A DNA stretch of 64,000 bases from Phaeobacter sp. A36a-5a (GTDB lineage: Bacteria; Pseudomonadota; Alphaproteobacteria; Rhodobacterales; Rhodobacteraceae), in NCBI RefSeq assembly GCF_037911135.1, contig NZ_JBBLYU010000001.1, positions 1,364,001-1,428,000 of the forward strand, read 5' to 3'. Shown piece by piece: positions 1 through 11,444 of the stretch. How positions within the stretch are numbered: position 1 is the first letter of the stretch; every line of letters begins with the position of its first letter. A model generated the notes under the pieces. It was not told where the DNA came from. It saw nothing but the letters and a program-made list of their open reading frames with translations, and ran no database searches. The translations under genes were made by a program, and so were the position numbers.

Positions 1-2559
1 GTCATCCATCTCAACCGGGAAGGAGGCAACAATGGCACCGCCGCGCATCGCCTTGTCCATTGCGGTGACACCCATGCCACCGCGGCCACGCACCGGGTAA
101 TCATGGCTGGAGCTGAGCTTGCCCGAGCCGCTGGAGGTAATGGTCAGGATCAGGTTCTCGGAGGCCGACATCTCGGCATAGCGCTCCTGGCTGATGGCGC
201 CTGCGACGGCCTCTTCCTCGTCACCTTCGCCATCATCAGTCAGACCTGCCACCGCGCGGCGCATCTTGAGATAGGCGGCGCGTTCCTCTGGCGAGGCTTC
301 GAAATGGCGGATCACCGACATCGACACCACATGGTCATCACCAGTGAGGCGGATGCCGCGGACACCGGTCGACTCACGTGAGTTGAAGACCCGCACATCA
401 GTGGTGCGGAAGCGGATCGCACGACCGGAGTCGGTGAACAGCATCACGTCATCATCTTCGGAGCAGATCCGGGCATTGACCAGCTTGACCGAGCCATCCT
501 CGGGCAGCTTCATCGCAATCTTGCCGTTGCGGCGCACATTGGTGAAATCCGACAGCCGGTTGCGGCGCACATCACCGCCGCTGGTGGCAAAGACCACCTG
601 CAGGTTTTCCCATTCGTCATCCGGCACATCGACGGGCATGATCGCCGCGATGGACACCCCGGTGGGGATCGGCAGGATATTGACGATTGCCTTGCCTTTT
701 GAGGTACGGCCGCCCTGTGGCAGACGCCAGGTCTTCAGCTTGTAGACCATGCCATCAGTGGTGAAGAACAACAGCTGCGTGTGGGTGTTGGCGACAAAGA
801 GGTTGGTGACAACATCCTCTTCCTTTGTCTGCATCCCCGACAGCCCCTTGCCGCCGCGCTTTTGCGCGCGGAAATCGGCAAGCGGGGTCCGCTTGATATA
901 GCCGCCACTGGTGATCGTCACGACCATGTCTTCGCGTTCGATCAGATCTTCGTCGTCCATATCACCGGACCAGTCGACGATCTCGGTGCGACGGGGAACC
1001 GCGAAATTGTCACGCACTTCGCGCAGCTCGTCGGAGATGATGCCAAGGATCCGCTCACGCGAGGAGAGAATTTCAAGGTATTCCTTGATCTTACCCGCCA
1101 GTTGTTCCAGCTCGTCGGTGACTTCCTTGACGCCGATCTGGGTCAGACGCTGCAGCCGCAGTTCCAGAATGGCGCGGGCCTGAACCTCGGAGAGGTTATA
1201 GGTGCCATCGTCATTCATCGTATGGGTCGGGTCGTCGATCAGACGGATATAGGGCGCAATATCTGCGGCCGGCCAGCGCCGGGTCATCAGCTTGTGCCGC
1301 GCCTCGGCTGCATCCGCAGAGGCACGGATGGTCGCAACCACCTCATCCACATTGGAGACAGCAACTGCCAAGCCGCACAGAATATGGCTGCGTTCACGCG
1401 CTTTGCGCAGATCATAGGCGGTGCGCCGGGCAATCACATCTTCGCGGAAATCAAGGAAGGAGGTCAGGAACCGGCGCAGCGTCAGCTGCTCGGGACGCCC
1501 ACCGTTCAGCGCCAGCATGTTGCAGCCGAAATGCGTCTGCATCGGCGTGAACCGGTAGAGCTGGTTCAGCACCACCTCGGCGGTGGCATCGCGTTTCAGT
1601 TCCACGACCACACGCACGCCGTTGCGGTCAGATTCGTCCTGCACGTGGGCGACGCCCTCGATCTTCTTCTCGCGAACCTGCTCGGCGATTTTCTCGATCA
1701 TCGCGGCCTTGTTCACCTGATAGGGAATCTCATCCACGACAATGGCATAGCGGTCCTTGCGGATCTCCTCGACCCGCGTCTTCGCGCGGATAATGACGCT
1801 GCCGCGCCCCTCAAGATAGGCCTTGCGGGCACCGGAGCGACCCAGCATCAGCGCGCCGGTCGGAAAGTCGGGGCCGGGGATATAATCGATCAGCTGCTCG
1901 CTGGTCAGATCGGGATCCTCGATCAGCGCAAGCGTGGCGTCGATCACCTCGCCGAGGTTGTGAGGAGGGATATTCGTGGCCATGCCGACGGCAATACCGC
2001 CAGCGCCATTGACCAGCATATTCGGGAAACGCGCGGGCAGTACCGTGGGTTCACGGTCCTTGCCATCGTAGTTGTCCTGAAAATCGACGGTCTCTTTTTC
2101 GATGTCCGCCAGCAGCGAGGCTGCGGGTTTGTCCATCCGCACCTCGGTGTAACGCATGGCCGCCGGGTTATCGCCGTCCATCGAGCCGAAGTTGCCCTGA
2201 CCGTCCAGAAGCGGCAGCGACATGGAGAAATCCTGCGCCATTCGCACCAGCGCGTCATAGATCGCGGAGTCACCATGGGGGTGGTATTTACCCATGACAT
2301 CACCAACCGGACGCGCCGATTTGCGATAGGGTTTGTCATGCGAGTTTCCGACCTCATGCATGGCGTAGAGGATCCGGCGATGAACCGGTTTCAGACCATC
2401 GCGCAGGTCGGGAATGGCGCGGCTGACAATAACCGACATCGCATAATCGAGATACGATGTGCGCATCTCGGATTCGATGGACACCGTCGGGCCGTCGTAT
2501 TTGGGCCTTGCGGGTTTGTTTTCGTCCATGTTTTCAGGAGTTTCCGGCGTATCGTTCAC
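1..2559 (-). CDS. gyrA: DNA gyrase subunit A (3' end outside window)
   Basis: This is the cleavage and rejoining subunit of type II topoisomerase DNA gyrase, which introduces negative supercoils with GyrB. The translation has the N-terminal winged-helix region with the segment AAMRYTE carrying the active-site tyrosine, and the quinolone-resistance region reads [11 protein letters not shown] with the usual Ser and Asp, so no resistance change is visible there. About 853 codons are present and the reading frame runs off the left edge, so the last part of the C-terminal beta-pinwheel domain is missing. I start at a GTG at 2559 ([11 protein letters not shown]), because an in-frame stop lies a few codons further upstream; an ATG at 2529 is the alternative. 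It is divergent from the usg gene. Confidence 0.96.
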   Translation of the reverse strand, partial: MNDTPETPENMDENKPARPKYDGPTVSIESEMRTSYLDYAMSVIVSRAIPDLRDGLKPVHRRILYAMHEVGNSHDKPYRKSARPVGDVMGKYHPHGDSAIYDALVRMAQDFSMSLPLLDGQGNFGSMDGDNPAAMRYTEVRMDKPAASLLADIEKETVDFQDNYDGKDREPTVLPARFPNMLVNGAGGIAVGMATNIPPHNLGEVIDATLALIEDPDLTSEQLIDYIPGPDFPTGALMLGRSGARKAYLEGRGSVIIRAKTRVEEIRKDRYAIVVDEIPYQVNKAAMIEKIAEQVREKKIEGVAHVQDESDRNGVRVVVELKRDATAEVVLNQLYRFTPMQTHFGCNMLALNGGRPEQLTLRRFLTSFLDFREDVIARRTAYDLRKARERSHILCGLAVAVSNVDEVVATIRASADAAEARHKLMTRRWPAADIAPYIRLIDDPTHTMNDDGTYNLSEVQARAILELRLQRLTQIGVKEVTDELEQLAGKIKEYLEILSSRERILGIISDELREVRDNFAVPRRTEIVDWSGDMDDEDLIEREDMVVTITSGGYIKRTPLADFRAQKRGGKGLSGMQTKEEDVVTNLFVANTHTQLLFFTTDGMVYKLKTWRLPQGGRTSKGKAIVNILPIPTGVSIAAIMPVDVPDDEWENLQVVFATSGGDVRRNRLSDFTNVRRNGKIAMKLPEDGSVKLVNARICSEDDDVMLFTDSGRAIRFRTTDVRVFNSRESTGVRGIRLTGDDHVVSMSVIRHFEASPEERAAYLKMRRAVAGLTDDGEGDEEEAVAGAISQERYAEMSASENLILTITSSGSGKLSSSHDYPVRGRGGMGVTAMDKAMRGGAIVASFPVEMDD

Positions 2560-2752
2560 GTTGGCTGCCCGTTGTTATTATTGGGTCTATATATTGTGTC
2601 AGCACCTTAACAGACAGGGCATATAAGGCGCAAGCAAGCAGGGGTTTTCACCCGGTCAATGACCGATGTTTTTGGGCAAGGAGCTGTATTCGTTCAGAAT
2701 TAACCCATTGCGTGCTAGTGTGGAATGGGGGGATCCGTAAGGGAGACCTGAA

Positions 2753-3022
2753 ATGAAGGAAAGCGAAACCGAACTGATGCTGAAGGGTTACGGTCTGACC
2801 ACGGCAGAGATGACCTATCATATGCCGGATCACACCCATGTCCTGAACACCTTTATCTGGCAGGATTATGATCTTGCACCGGACCATCCACGATTGTTCA
2901 AATTCATTGAATTCTGGCACCGTGAGATCGACGGCCCGCTTCATTCTGTCCGATTTACCCATCGCAAGATGATCAGCCCCGGAGAGTGGCGCCACGTCAA
3001 AGGCGTGTTGCAGATCCACTGA
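2753..3022 (+). CDS. Usg family protein
   Basis: This 89-residue protein matches the Usg family of alphaproteobacteria, recognised by the segments ELMLKGYGLTTAE, MPDHTHVLNTFIWQDYDLAP and FWHREIDGPLHSV. The family has no established biochemical function. Older databases sometimes label it aspartate-semialdehyde dehydrogenase, which the sequence does not support because it is far too short and has no Rossmann motif. A strong ribosome-binding site (GGGAG) sits about 7 bases before the ATG. It is a single gene between divergent gyrA and zwf. Confidence 0.85.
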   Translation: MKESETELMLKGYGLTTAEMTYHMPDHTHVLNTFIWQDYDLAPDHPRLFKFIEFWHREIDGPLHSVRFTHRKMISPGEWRHVKGVLQIH

Positions 3023-3300
3023 CAGCGCCCCATTGCGCGGTCCCCGGTGAAGACGCTGGGGGCTGAGCAGAGCTGAGCCATCTTACCTGCGGCCGCTTTC
3101 CAGCTGTGCTGCTGTCACTTCGGCGTGCCGGAGAGCTGTTTTCTTTCACTGACAACTGCTTATACTGGCGCCGAATAGAACTGAAAACAGGTGGGCCCAG
3201 CTGGTTGGCGCCCGCTTCTGTGACGGTTTGCGGCCGCGTGCATGTGCCTGAGGCGCATCTCGCCGCGGCGTGGAATCTCAGGGGTGAGAGAAGGCGCATC

Positions 3301-4785
3301 ATGGTTTCTCGTGTTATTCCGGTTCAGGCCTTCGATCTGGTCATATTTGGCGGTACCGGCGATCTGGCGCAGCGCAAGATTCTGCCCGCCTTGTTCCGGC
3401 GCCATTGCGCGGGCCAGCTGCCACAGGATGCCCGTATTCTGGGCGCGGCGCGGGGCGACCTTGGCAGTGACGGGTATCGCGATCTGGTCCGCCGCGCCTT
3501 GCAGGATGAGAGCGGCGCCACAGATCTGGCGATGCGCGCCGCTGAGCTTGAGCGGTTTCTGGCGCGGTTGGACTATCTTGCCATTGATGCCACGGAGACA
3601 GCAGGCTGGCGCGCGCTGGCGCAGCAATTGGGCCGGCCGACGACGGACCGTGTGCGGGTGTTCTACTTTTCCGTCGGGCCAACTCTATTTGCACCGCTGG
3701 CCGAACAGATCTGGGCCCATGAACTGGCCGATGATCACACCCGAATCGTGGTGGAAAAGCCGTTCGGGCATGATCTTGCCTCGGCCAAGGCGCTGAACCG
3801 TACGCTCGCCAGCCATTTCGATGAAAGCCAGATCTACCGGATTGATCACTACCTGGGCAAAGAGACAGTGCAGAACCTGATGGCGATCCGGTTCGGCAAT
3901 ATGCTTTTTGAGCCTCTGTGGAATAGCCAGTATGTTGATCATATTCAAATCACAGTGGCTGAATCGGTGGGCGTAAGCGGAAGGGAGTCGTATTACGACA
4001 AATCCGGCGCGATGCGTGACATGATGCAGAACCATCTAATGCAGTTGCTCTGCCTGATTGCGATGGAGCCTCCGGCGAAGTTTGATCCCGACGCAGTACG
4101 TGACGAAAAGCTGAAGGTGATCAGGGCGCTGGAACCGGTGGAACCGCACCATATCGTGCGCGGCCAATATACCTCTGTTGAGGGGGCGGAGCCGGGCGCG
4201 GATCTTTCCTATCGCGAAACCGCCGGTGATCCGCGCTCGACCACCGAAAGCTATGTGGCGCTGAAGGCGCATATCAGCAATTGGCGATGGGCAGGCACGC
4301 CGTTCTATCTGCGTACCGGCAAGCGGCTCGTGGCGCGATCCTCGGTGATCAATGTGTTTTTCAAGGATGCTCCACATTCGATCTTTGGTGCTGATGCCGG
4401 GCGCCATGCCAATCTGCTGACCATTCGCCTGCAACCGGATGAGGGCATCACCCTCAAGGTGACCATCAAGGAGCCGGGGCCGGGCGGTATGCGGTTGATC
4501 GACGTGCCGCTGGATATGAGCTTTGCCCAGGCGCTTGGGGCCGATATCGACGGCGCGCCGGATGCTTACGAGCGGTTGATCACCGATGTGATCCGGGGCA
4601 ATCAGACGTTGTTCATGCGCGGCGACGAGGTCGAAGCGGCCTGGGCCTGGACCGATCCCATCATTGCGGGCTGGACATCGCGCGGGGATGTGCCAAAACC
4701 CTATGATAGCGGTAGCACCGGGCCGGGGGATGCGGATCTTCTGATGCGGCGCGATCAACGGGAATGGCGGGGGATCAACCCATGA
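3301..4785 (+). CDS. zwf: Glucose-6-phosphate 1-dehydrogenase
   Basis: It oxidises glucose-6-phosphate to 6-phosphogluconolactone with NAD(P)+, the entry step to the Entner-Doudoroff and oxidative pentose-phosphate routes in the cytoplasm. The 494-residue product has the N-terminal dinucleotide-binding motif GGTGDLAQRK (residues 17-26), the EKPFGHD motif (152-158) and the substrate-binding signature RIDHYLGKE (180-188) that holds the catalytic His. The frame is open for nearly 200 bases upstream, but I start at the ATG at 3301 because the product then begins MVSRVIPV just before the Rossmann strand, as in relatives. It overlaps pgl by four bases (ATGA), which implies translational coupling. 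Confidence 0.96.
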   Translation: MVSRVIPVQAFDLVIFGGTGDLAQRKILPALFRRHCAGQLPQDARILGAARGDLGSDGYRDLVRRALQDESGATDLAMRAAELERFLARLDYLAIDATETAGWRALAQQLGRPTTDRVRVFYFSVGPTLFAPLAEQIWAHELADDHTRIVVEKPFGHDLASAKALNRTLASHFDESQIYRIDHYLGKETVQNLMAIRFGNMLFEPLWNSQYVDHIQITVAESVGVSGRESYYDKSGAMRDMMQNHLMQLLCLIAMEPPAKFDPDAVRDEKLKVIRALEPVEPHHIVRGQYTSVEGAEPGADLSYRETAGDPRSTTESYVALKAHISNWRWAGTPFYLRTGKRLVARSSVINVFFKDAPHSIFGADAGRHANLLTIRLQPDEGITLKVTIKEPGPGGMRLIDVPLDMSFAQALGADIDGAPDAYERLITDVIRGNQTLFMRGDEVEAAWAWTDPIIAGWTSRGDVPKPYDSGSTGPGDADLLMRRDQREWRGINP

Positions 4786-5453
4786 ATATTATCGAATATG
4801 CTGATCGGGAAATGCTGGCCATTGATGTGGCCAATCAACTGGCCGGTGACCTGAAAACCCATCTGCTGCATCATGACAGCGCGTCTTTTGCCGTTGCGGG
4901 CGGCACCACGCCTGCGCCGATTTTTGACGACCTCTGCGCTGCCGATATTGACTGGGCGCGGGTGCGCCTCATGGCGACAGATGAGCGCTGGGTGCCGTCT
5001 GACAGCGCGCGTTCCAATGCGCGGATGATCCGTGAACGGCTGTTGGTCAACCGCGCCGCTGCGGCGACGTTTCTGCCGTTCCATGTGCCCGCGCGCGCGC
5101 CCGAGGAGGTGCTGGCCGAAGTAGAAAGCCAGATCCAGCCGGATCTGCCGCTGTCGGTGGTGCTGCTTGGTATGGGCGAGGACATGCATACAGCTTCGCT
5201 GTTTCCCGGCGTCTCCGGGCTGGCCGAGGCTCTGGCTGCGGATGCGCCGATTTTGGCTGTGATGCGGCCCGACAGCCAGCCCGAACCGCGTGTCAGCCTG
5301 TCGGCGCGTGTATTGGACGCTGCGATTGCAAAACATCTGGTGATTTATGGCGATGCCAAGCGTGAGGCATTGGAACGGGCGAAATCTCTGCCGCCCGAAG
5401 AGGCACCGATTCAGGCGGTTTTGTCAGAAATGACAGTGCATTGGGCGCCTTAA
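4782..5453 (+). CDS. pgl: 6-phosphogluconolactonase
   Basis: It hydrolyses 6-phosphogluconolactone, the product of the upstream zwf enzyme, to 6-phosphogluconate. The 223-residue protein carries the NagB/Pgl fold signatures: FAVAGGTTPAPIF near residue 40, the segment LMATDERWVPSDSARSNARMI, and LLGMGEDMHTASLFPG, where the His-Thr-Ala-Ser stretch belongs to the active site (many homologues read GxDGHTASLFPG). The start ATG overlaps the zwf stop (ATGA). The next gene is convergent, so zwf and pgl form a two-gene unit here; a phosphoglucose isomerase gene that often follows in relatives is absent. Confidence 0.94.
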   Translation: MNIIEYADREMLAIDVANQLAGDLKTHLLHHDSASFAVAGGTTPAPIFDDLCAADIDWARVRLMATDERWVPSDSARSNARMIRERLLVNRAAAATFLPFHVPARAPEEVLAEVESQIQPDLPLSVVLLGMGEDMHTASLFPGVSGLAEALAADAPILAVMRPDSQPEPRVSLSARVLDAAIAKHLVIYGDAKREALERAKSLPPEEAPIQAVLSEMTVHWAP

Positions 5454-5478
5454 GTGATGTGACCATCTGCTGCTCGGC

Positions 5479-5955
5479 TCAGGCCTCTGCGACTGCGCCG
5501 TCCTGCTCCATCAGGGCGGCGCGCAAACTGTCGGGGAGCGGATAGCCTGCGCGTCCATTTGGCGAGCGCAGCACCATGACTCCTGTCATCTTGGCACGCA
5601 GATCGCCTGACCAGATCTGTTGTTCCATGACATATGAAGTGCGCCGGAACGACACCACACGGGCGGTGGCGATATAGCTCTCATCCAGCACCATCTCTTT
5701 GACATAATGGACATTGGCGTTGCGCAATACATTGCGTGGCGTGGGCATGCCCGTGAAATGGGGCGCAAAAAACCGATCATAATAGGCCACGCGCAGGGTT
5801 TCGAACCAGCTCAGATAGGCCTTGTTATTGACGTGGTGCAGAATGTCCAATTCAGAGAACCGCACCCGATCCGCTATGGCAAGCGGCTGCGGCGTCTCCA
5901 GCCCGTGATGGCGTTGCGCTTCGGGGCTGAGCGGGGTGTGAAAAATAAGATCCAT
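5479..5955 (-). CDS. Hotdog-fold acyl-CoA thioesterase family protein
   Basis: The 158-residue product belongs to the 4-hydroxybenzoyl-CoA thioesterase / FatB-like branch of the hotdog superfamily, with the motif RVRFSELDILHHVNNKAYLSWFE, in which the Asp and the HVNN segment match the usual active-site helix. The likely role is hydrolysis of a short or medium acyl-CoA; the substrate cannot be told. The frame is open upstream to 6057, but the ATG at 5955 (MDLIFHTPLSP) gives the normal family length. It is convergent with pgl and has no operon partner. Confidence 0.8.
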   Translation of the reverse strand: MDLIFHTPLSPEAQRHHGLETPQPLAIADRVRFSELDILHHVNNKAYLSWFETLRVAYYDRFFAPHFTGMPTPRNVLRNANVHYVKEMVLDESYIATARVVSFRRTSYVMEQQIWSGDLRAKMTGVMVLRSPNGRAGYPLPDSLRAALMEQDGAVAEA

Positions 5956-6090
5956 GGCCCTGTCGGTAGAAGGATTGGCGGCAGGTCGCAAGTCGACTTG
6001 CGGCGTAACTTTATGGGAAACGCCAATCACGCGCCGCAAAATCCAGCGAAAGATCAATGGCTTGGCGCAGTGTGCTGATCTGGGAGACTT

Positions 6091-6164
6091 TGGAGCGGGT
6101 AACGAGAATCGAACTCGTAACTAAAGCTTGGGAAGCTGCCGTGATACCTTTTCACCATACCCGC
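6091..6164 (-). tRNA. tRNA-Gly (CCC anticodon)
   Basis: The minus strand folds into a full cloverleaf: acceptor GCGGGTA/TACCCGC perfectly paired, D stem GTGA/TCAC, T arm ACGAG-TTCGATT-CTCGT, and an encoded CCA after the discriminator base. The anticodon loop reads TT-CCC-AA, which decodes GGG. The anticodon stem has one C-T mismatch and a G-T wobble, so this arm is weaker than the others. It lies between the thioesterase gene and the ASKHA protein gene. Confidence 0.93.
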
Positions 6165-6251
6165 GCCAATAAGGGCTGATTACCGGTTTCGCCGGGGAGG
6201 GTCAAGCGCACAACCGCCCTCCAACCAGCAAATTTGAACCGTCAACAGACG

Positions 6252-8348
6252 CTAGCCACGGCGCCGGCGGCGACGGCGTCCGCCGTCGTCACCACTGTCA
6301 CCGCCGCCACTGTTGAAGTTGACATCCGGCAGGGTGACGATGCTGTTGAGGATCGGGAATGGCTCCATGGAATTGGGGATTGCGGAGGCATTCACGAAAT
6401 GCTCCTGAAAGCGTGGTTCCACAGCGGTTTCGACCTTCTCGATCTGCTGCACGGTGGCCTCGATCTCGGCGCGGGCAGCGGTGTTGAGGAGCGCGATCCG
6501 TGCGCCGGTGCCTGCCGCATTGCCGGCCGAGGTAACCTTGTCGAGCGGGCAATCCGGGATCATGCCCAGAACCATCGCATGTTTCGCCGAGATATGCGCG
6601 CCAAAGGCACCGGCAAGGACAACCCGGTCCACCTTGTCTATCCCGAATTTGTCCATCAGCAATCGCGCGCCAGAGTAGAGCGCGGCCTTTGCCATCTGGA
6701 TGGCGCGGATATCCGGGTTGGTCACGGTGATGGTCGGGCCGCCGTCGGCCGAGCCATCCCACAGGAGATAGGCATTGGTGCGCCCGTCCTGAATGCAGCG
6801 CGTGCTGCCGGTCTGTTCGGCAGATCCGATCAGACCGGAGGCATCCAGAATGCCCGCAAGTCGCATCTCGGCAATGGCCTCGATGATGCCGGAGCCACAG
6901 ATGCCGGTGATCCCGGTCGTGGCGACAGCCGTGGCGAAACCGTCCTCATTGGACCAGAGCTCAGAGCCGATGATGCGAAACCGCGGCTCCTTGGTGACGG
7001 GATCAATCTCGACCCGCTCAATGGCGCCGGGCGCGGCGCGCTGGCCGCTGGAGATCTGCGCGCCCTCGAATGCGGGCCCGGTGGGGGAGGAGCAGGCCAG
7101 AACCTTTTCCTTGTTGCCCAGCAGGATCTCGGCGTTGGTGCCCACATCGACCACCAGCACCAGATCCTCGGATTTGTCAGGGGCTTCCGACAGCGCCACC
7201 GCGGCGGCATCGGCGCCGACATGGCCAGCGATGCACGGCAGCAGGTAGACACGGGCAGCGGGGTGGATGTTCAGCTCCAGCTCGCTTGCGCGCAGGGCCA
7301 GCGAATTGGATGTCGCCAGGGCAAAGGGCGCCTGGCCCAGCTCGAACGGATCAATGCCAAGGAACAGGTGGTGCATCACCGGGTTGCAGACAAAGACCGC
7401 ATCGACGATCAGCGCCTTGTCAATGCTCGCTTCGGTCGCGATCTGGGTGAACAGCGCATTCATGCCCTCGCGCACGGCGCGGGTCATTTCCTGATCGCCG
7501 CCTTTGTTCATCATCGAATAGGAGACCCGGCTCATCAGGTCTTCGCCAAAGCGGATCTGCGGGTTCATGATGCCGGAGGAGGCCACGACCTCGCCGGTCT
7601 GCAAATCACACAGATGCGCGGCGATGGTGGTGGAACCGAGGTCAACAGCAAGGCCGTAGATCGAGCCTTCGTAGAAGCCGGGCCAGATGTGCATGATCTT
7701 GGGCGGGTGGTTCGCATCGCCCAGATGCACGGCCACCGTGACTTTCCAGCCGCCCTTGCGCAGGGCAGGCTGCAACACGCTCAGGATATGCAGGTCGGTT
7801 TTGACCCCCTTCAGGTTCCACTGGCTGTCCAGCGCCTCGATCAGCCGCTCCATATCGCCGGTGGGCTTGTGCATGTCGGGTTCTTCCACCTCGACATAAT
7901 AGAGCCGGGTGGAGGGGTTCATTGTGATTTCGCGGGCCTCTGCGCGTTTGCGCACGACCTGGCGGTGGACCTGGCTTTCAGGTGGCACGTCGATCACCAC
8001 ATCGCCCTGCACCTGTGCCTGACAGCCCAGCCGCCGCCCGTCGATCAGCCCGCGTTTGTCCTTGTAGCGCTGTTCGACCTTGTTCCACTCGGTCAGCGCA
8101 TCATCGGCGACGGTGACTCCATGTTTGGAGAACTCACCATAAGAGGGCGTGATCTGGCATTTCGAGCAGATGCCCCGGCCACCACAGACCGAATCCAGAT
8201 CGACGCCGAGCTGTCTGGCCGCGGTGAGAACCGGGGTGCCAACCGGAAACCGGCCCCGTTTGCCCGAAGGGGTGAAGACCACCAGCGGATGGGACGCGGG
8301 ATCAGTCGCGGTCTCGGTCGGGATCTCGGTGACGGGATCGTTTGCCAT
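6252..8348 (-). CDS. Ferredoxin-ASKHA domain protein (corrinoid-protein reductive activator family)
   Basis: The 698-residue protein has an N-terminal plant-type [2Fe-2S] ferredoxin domain (Cys55, Cys61, Cys64 and Cys109 in a C-X5-C-X2-C...C pattern, residues about 22-115) followed by a large ASKHA ATPase-like region with GLAVDLGSTTIAAHLCDL and VVDVGTNAEILLG phosphate-binding segments. This is the architecture of RACo/RamA-like proteins that reactivate the cobalt(II) state of corrinoid proteins by ATP-driven electron transfer. The partner methyltransferase and corrinoid protein are not in this window. The C-terminus ends in a Gly/Asp stretch and seven consecutive arginines. Start at ATG 8348 is preceded by AGG-rich sequence; an ATG 13 codons upstream is less likely. 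Confidence 0.85.
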   Translation of the reverse strand: MANDPVTEIPTETATDPASHPLVVFTPSGKRGRFPVGTPVLTAARQLGVDLDSVCGGRGICSKCQITPSYGEFSKHGVTVADDALTEWNKVEQRYKDKRGLIDGRRLGCQAQVQGDVVIDVPPESQVHRQVVRKRAEAREITMNPSTRLYYVEVEEPDMHKPTGDMERLIEALDSQWNLKGVKTDLHILSVLQPALRKGGWKVTVAVHLGDANHPPKIMHIWPGFYEGSIYGLAVDLGSTTIAAHLCDLQTGEVVASSGIMNPQIRFGEDLMSRVSYSMMNKGGDQEMTRAVREGMNALFTQIATEASIDKALIVDAVFVCNPVMHHLFLGIDPFELGQAPFALATSNSLALRASELELNIHPAARVYLLPCIAGHVGADAAAVALSEAPDKSEDLVLVVDVGTNAEILLGNKEKVLACSSPTGPAFEGAQISSGQRAAPGAIERVEIDPVTKEPRFRIIGSELWSNEDGFATAVATTGITGICGSGIIEAIAEMRLAGILDASGLIGSAEQTGSTRCIQDGRTNAYLLWDGSADGGPTITVTNPDIRAIQMAKAALYSGARLLMDKFGIDKVDRVVLAGAFGAHISAKHAMVLGMIPDCPLDKVTSAGNAAGTGARIALLNTAARAEIEATVQQIEKVETAVEPRFQEHFVNASAIPNSMEPFPILNSIVTLPDVNFNSGGGDSGDDGGRRRRRRRG

Positions 8349-8498
8349 GCCTGTACCTATCTTGCTTGCGCGGTTTGGGCGGAGCATATGGCGTTTTTTG
8401 CGCGAGGGAAGGCGGCGCGCGTCATTTTGCGGTCTCCGGGCGTCATTTCTGAGCGCATTTGCTCAAAACTGGCGCCCCTTTGGCGGCGTCACGGCGAT

Positions 8499-9674
8499 CT
8501 AAGAGGTCCGTGCCGGAGACTCGCCCGTAGTCGCAGCCAGCCAGCGCAGGATGTCGGCCCGGTCTTCGTCCAGTTTCGGGGCGGGCCTGCGGGTCGTTGC
8601 ATCGGGCAGCTCGGAGAGTTTGACCGGATTCCCTGCGGCCTTGAACCTCGGTGTGCCGTCCTCGTCGCAGACATCCACCAGCATATTGCGCGCCAGGATC
8701 TGCGGGTCCCGCATTACCTCGGCCACCGATTGGATCGGGCCGGTGGGCACACCTGCGCGCTGAAGCAGGTCGATCCAGTGGCTCGCCGGCTGATCCAGCG
8801 TGACCGCCTCGATCAACCGTTTGAGGAGACGGGCATTTTCACAGCGCGACTGATTGTCGGCAAAGCGCGGATCATTGGCCAGCGGCAGTTCCAGCGCGGT
8901 GCAGAGGGTGGCAAAGAGCGCGTCATTCCCGGCAGCAATCACGAACAAACCGTCGCTGGCGTGAAAGGTCTCAAACGGGGTGATCGACGGATGGCGGGCG
9001 CCCGAAGGACGCGGCGGCTGACCCGTTACGGAGGTGATCGCCACTGCATGTTCCAGCAGCGCAAGCTGGCTGTCGAGCATCGAGATATCCACTTTCTGCC
9101 CCGGCGCGCCGCCGCGCACCGCAAAAAGCGCGGCCAGAACCCCCTGACAGAGAAACATGCCAGCCGCGATATCCCCGATGGAGGCGCCGACGCGAACCGG
9201 TTCGCGGTCGCGCTCGCCGGTGATCGACATCACCCCTCCGCGCGCCTGCACCACCATGTCGTAGGCCGGGCGCAGCCGGTCCGGCCCGCTATGACCAAAG
9301 CCCGAGACGGCGCCATAAACCAGCTTGGGAAACCGGGTGTGCAACGCCTCCCAGCCGTAGCCCAGCCGCTCCATCACGCCAGGGCGAAAGTTCTCGAGGA
9401 TCACATCGGCCTCGTTCAGCAGCTGATCGAAGATACCGCGATCTTCCTCGGCGCGCAGGTCCAGAGCGATGCTCTCCTTGCCATGGTTGATGGTGGCAAA
9501 ATAGGCGCTTTCGCCGTCCTTGAAGGGCGGGAATGCACGGGTATCATCACCCAGGCCCGGTCGCTCCACCTTGATGACCCTTGCGCCGAGATCCTTGAGC
9601 GTCATCGAGGCATAGGGACCTGCCAGAACATGGGTGAGGTCAAGAACAACAATGCCGGATAGCGGGTAAATCAT
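8499..9674 (-). CDS. CaiB/BaiF family CoA-transferase
   Basis: This class III CoA-transferase moves CoA between carboxylic acids. The 391-residue product starts MIYPLSGIVVLDLTHVLAGPYA and has the family segments LGARVIKVERPG, YFATINHGKESIALDL, VILENFRPGVMERLGY and RPAYDMVVQARGG; the Asp in the last (residue 139) is probably the catalytic nucleophile. It also has the late motif GVPTGPI. An AGGAG site lies 7 bases before the ATG at 9674. The frame is artificially open much further upstream, opposite guaB, and that part is not coding. The CoA donor and acceptor cannot be predicted. Its gap to the ASKHA gene (150 bases) makes a shared transcript possible but unproven. Confidence 0.9.
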   Translation of the reverse strand: MIYPLSGIVVLDLTHVLAGPYASMTLKDLGARVIKVERPGLGDDTRAFPPFKDGESAYFATINHGKESIALDLRAEEDRGIFDQLLNEADVILENFRPGVMERLGYGWEALHTRFPKLVYGAVSGFGHSGPDRLRPAYDMVVQARGGVMSITGERDREPVRVGASIGDIAAGMFLCQGVLAALFAVRGGAPGQKVDISMLDSQLALLEHAVAITSVTGQPPRPSGARHPSITPFETFHASDGLFVIAAGNDALFATLCTALELPLANDPRFADNQSRCENARLLKRLIEAVTLDQPASHWIDLLQRAGVPTGPIQSVAEVMRDPQILARNMLVDVCDEDGTPRFKAAGNPVKLSELPDATTRRPAPKLDEDRADILRWLAATTGESPARTS

Positions 9675-9920
9675 CGGGGTCTCCTGTTTGCTCTGTCCGC
9701 GCGCCCTTGGTGGCGGATTGGCGGCGGGCCTGCCTTGATACAGATCAGCCGGGCGACGGGTGTGCGGAGGCGCGGCCGGGGCGTAGAGCCACGCCAAGGG
9801 CCGTTCGTCACCGGCAAGAGAAACCCACGCAATTCTTCCGATTTTCCGGTTCGGCCTCTTTTCCCCCTTCGGCTTCTGTGCCATAGGGTCATCGCCAAAC
9901 GGGGTTTTGCATGGGGATGA

Positions 9921-11372
<1,452 letters not shown>

Positions 11373-11393
11373 GCCAGCCAGGGAGATCCCCCG

Positions 11394-11444
11394 ATGACCA
11401 TCGTCGCCATGACCAACCGCCATCACCCAGAGGCCGGGGTATGA
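11394..11444 (+). CDS. Possible 16-residue leader peptide upstream of the rRNA methyltransferase gene
   Basis: A short frame encodes MTIVAMTNRHHPEAGV. It has a GGGAG sequence 8 bases before its ATG, and its stop overlaps the start of the following gene in an ATGA arrangement, which is the usual signature of translational coupling. It could supply ribosomes to the downstream start, which has no good site of its own (only GAGGCCGGGGT). No homologue is recognised and chance is possible at this length. Confidence 0.3.
   Translation: MTIVAMTNRHHPEAGV

Noticed and set aside
781-2610. A 609-codon plus-strand frame opposite gyrA, and similar long frames opposite typA (21009-22898) and sufB (27157-28836).
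   Set aside because: They mirror strongly conserved genes on the other strand and show only low-complexity GC-driven composition.
6234-9662. A plus-strand open frame of about 1140 codons opposite the ASKHA and CoA-transferase genes.
   Set aside because: The product is rich in Arg, Gly, His and Ala without any domain, and both true genes lie on the minus strand.
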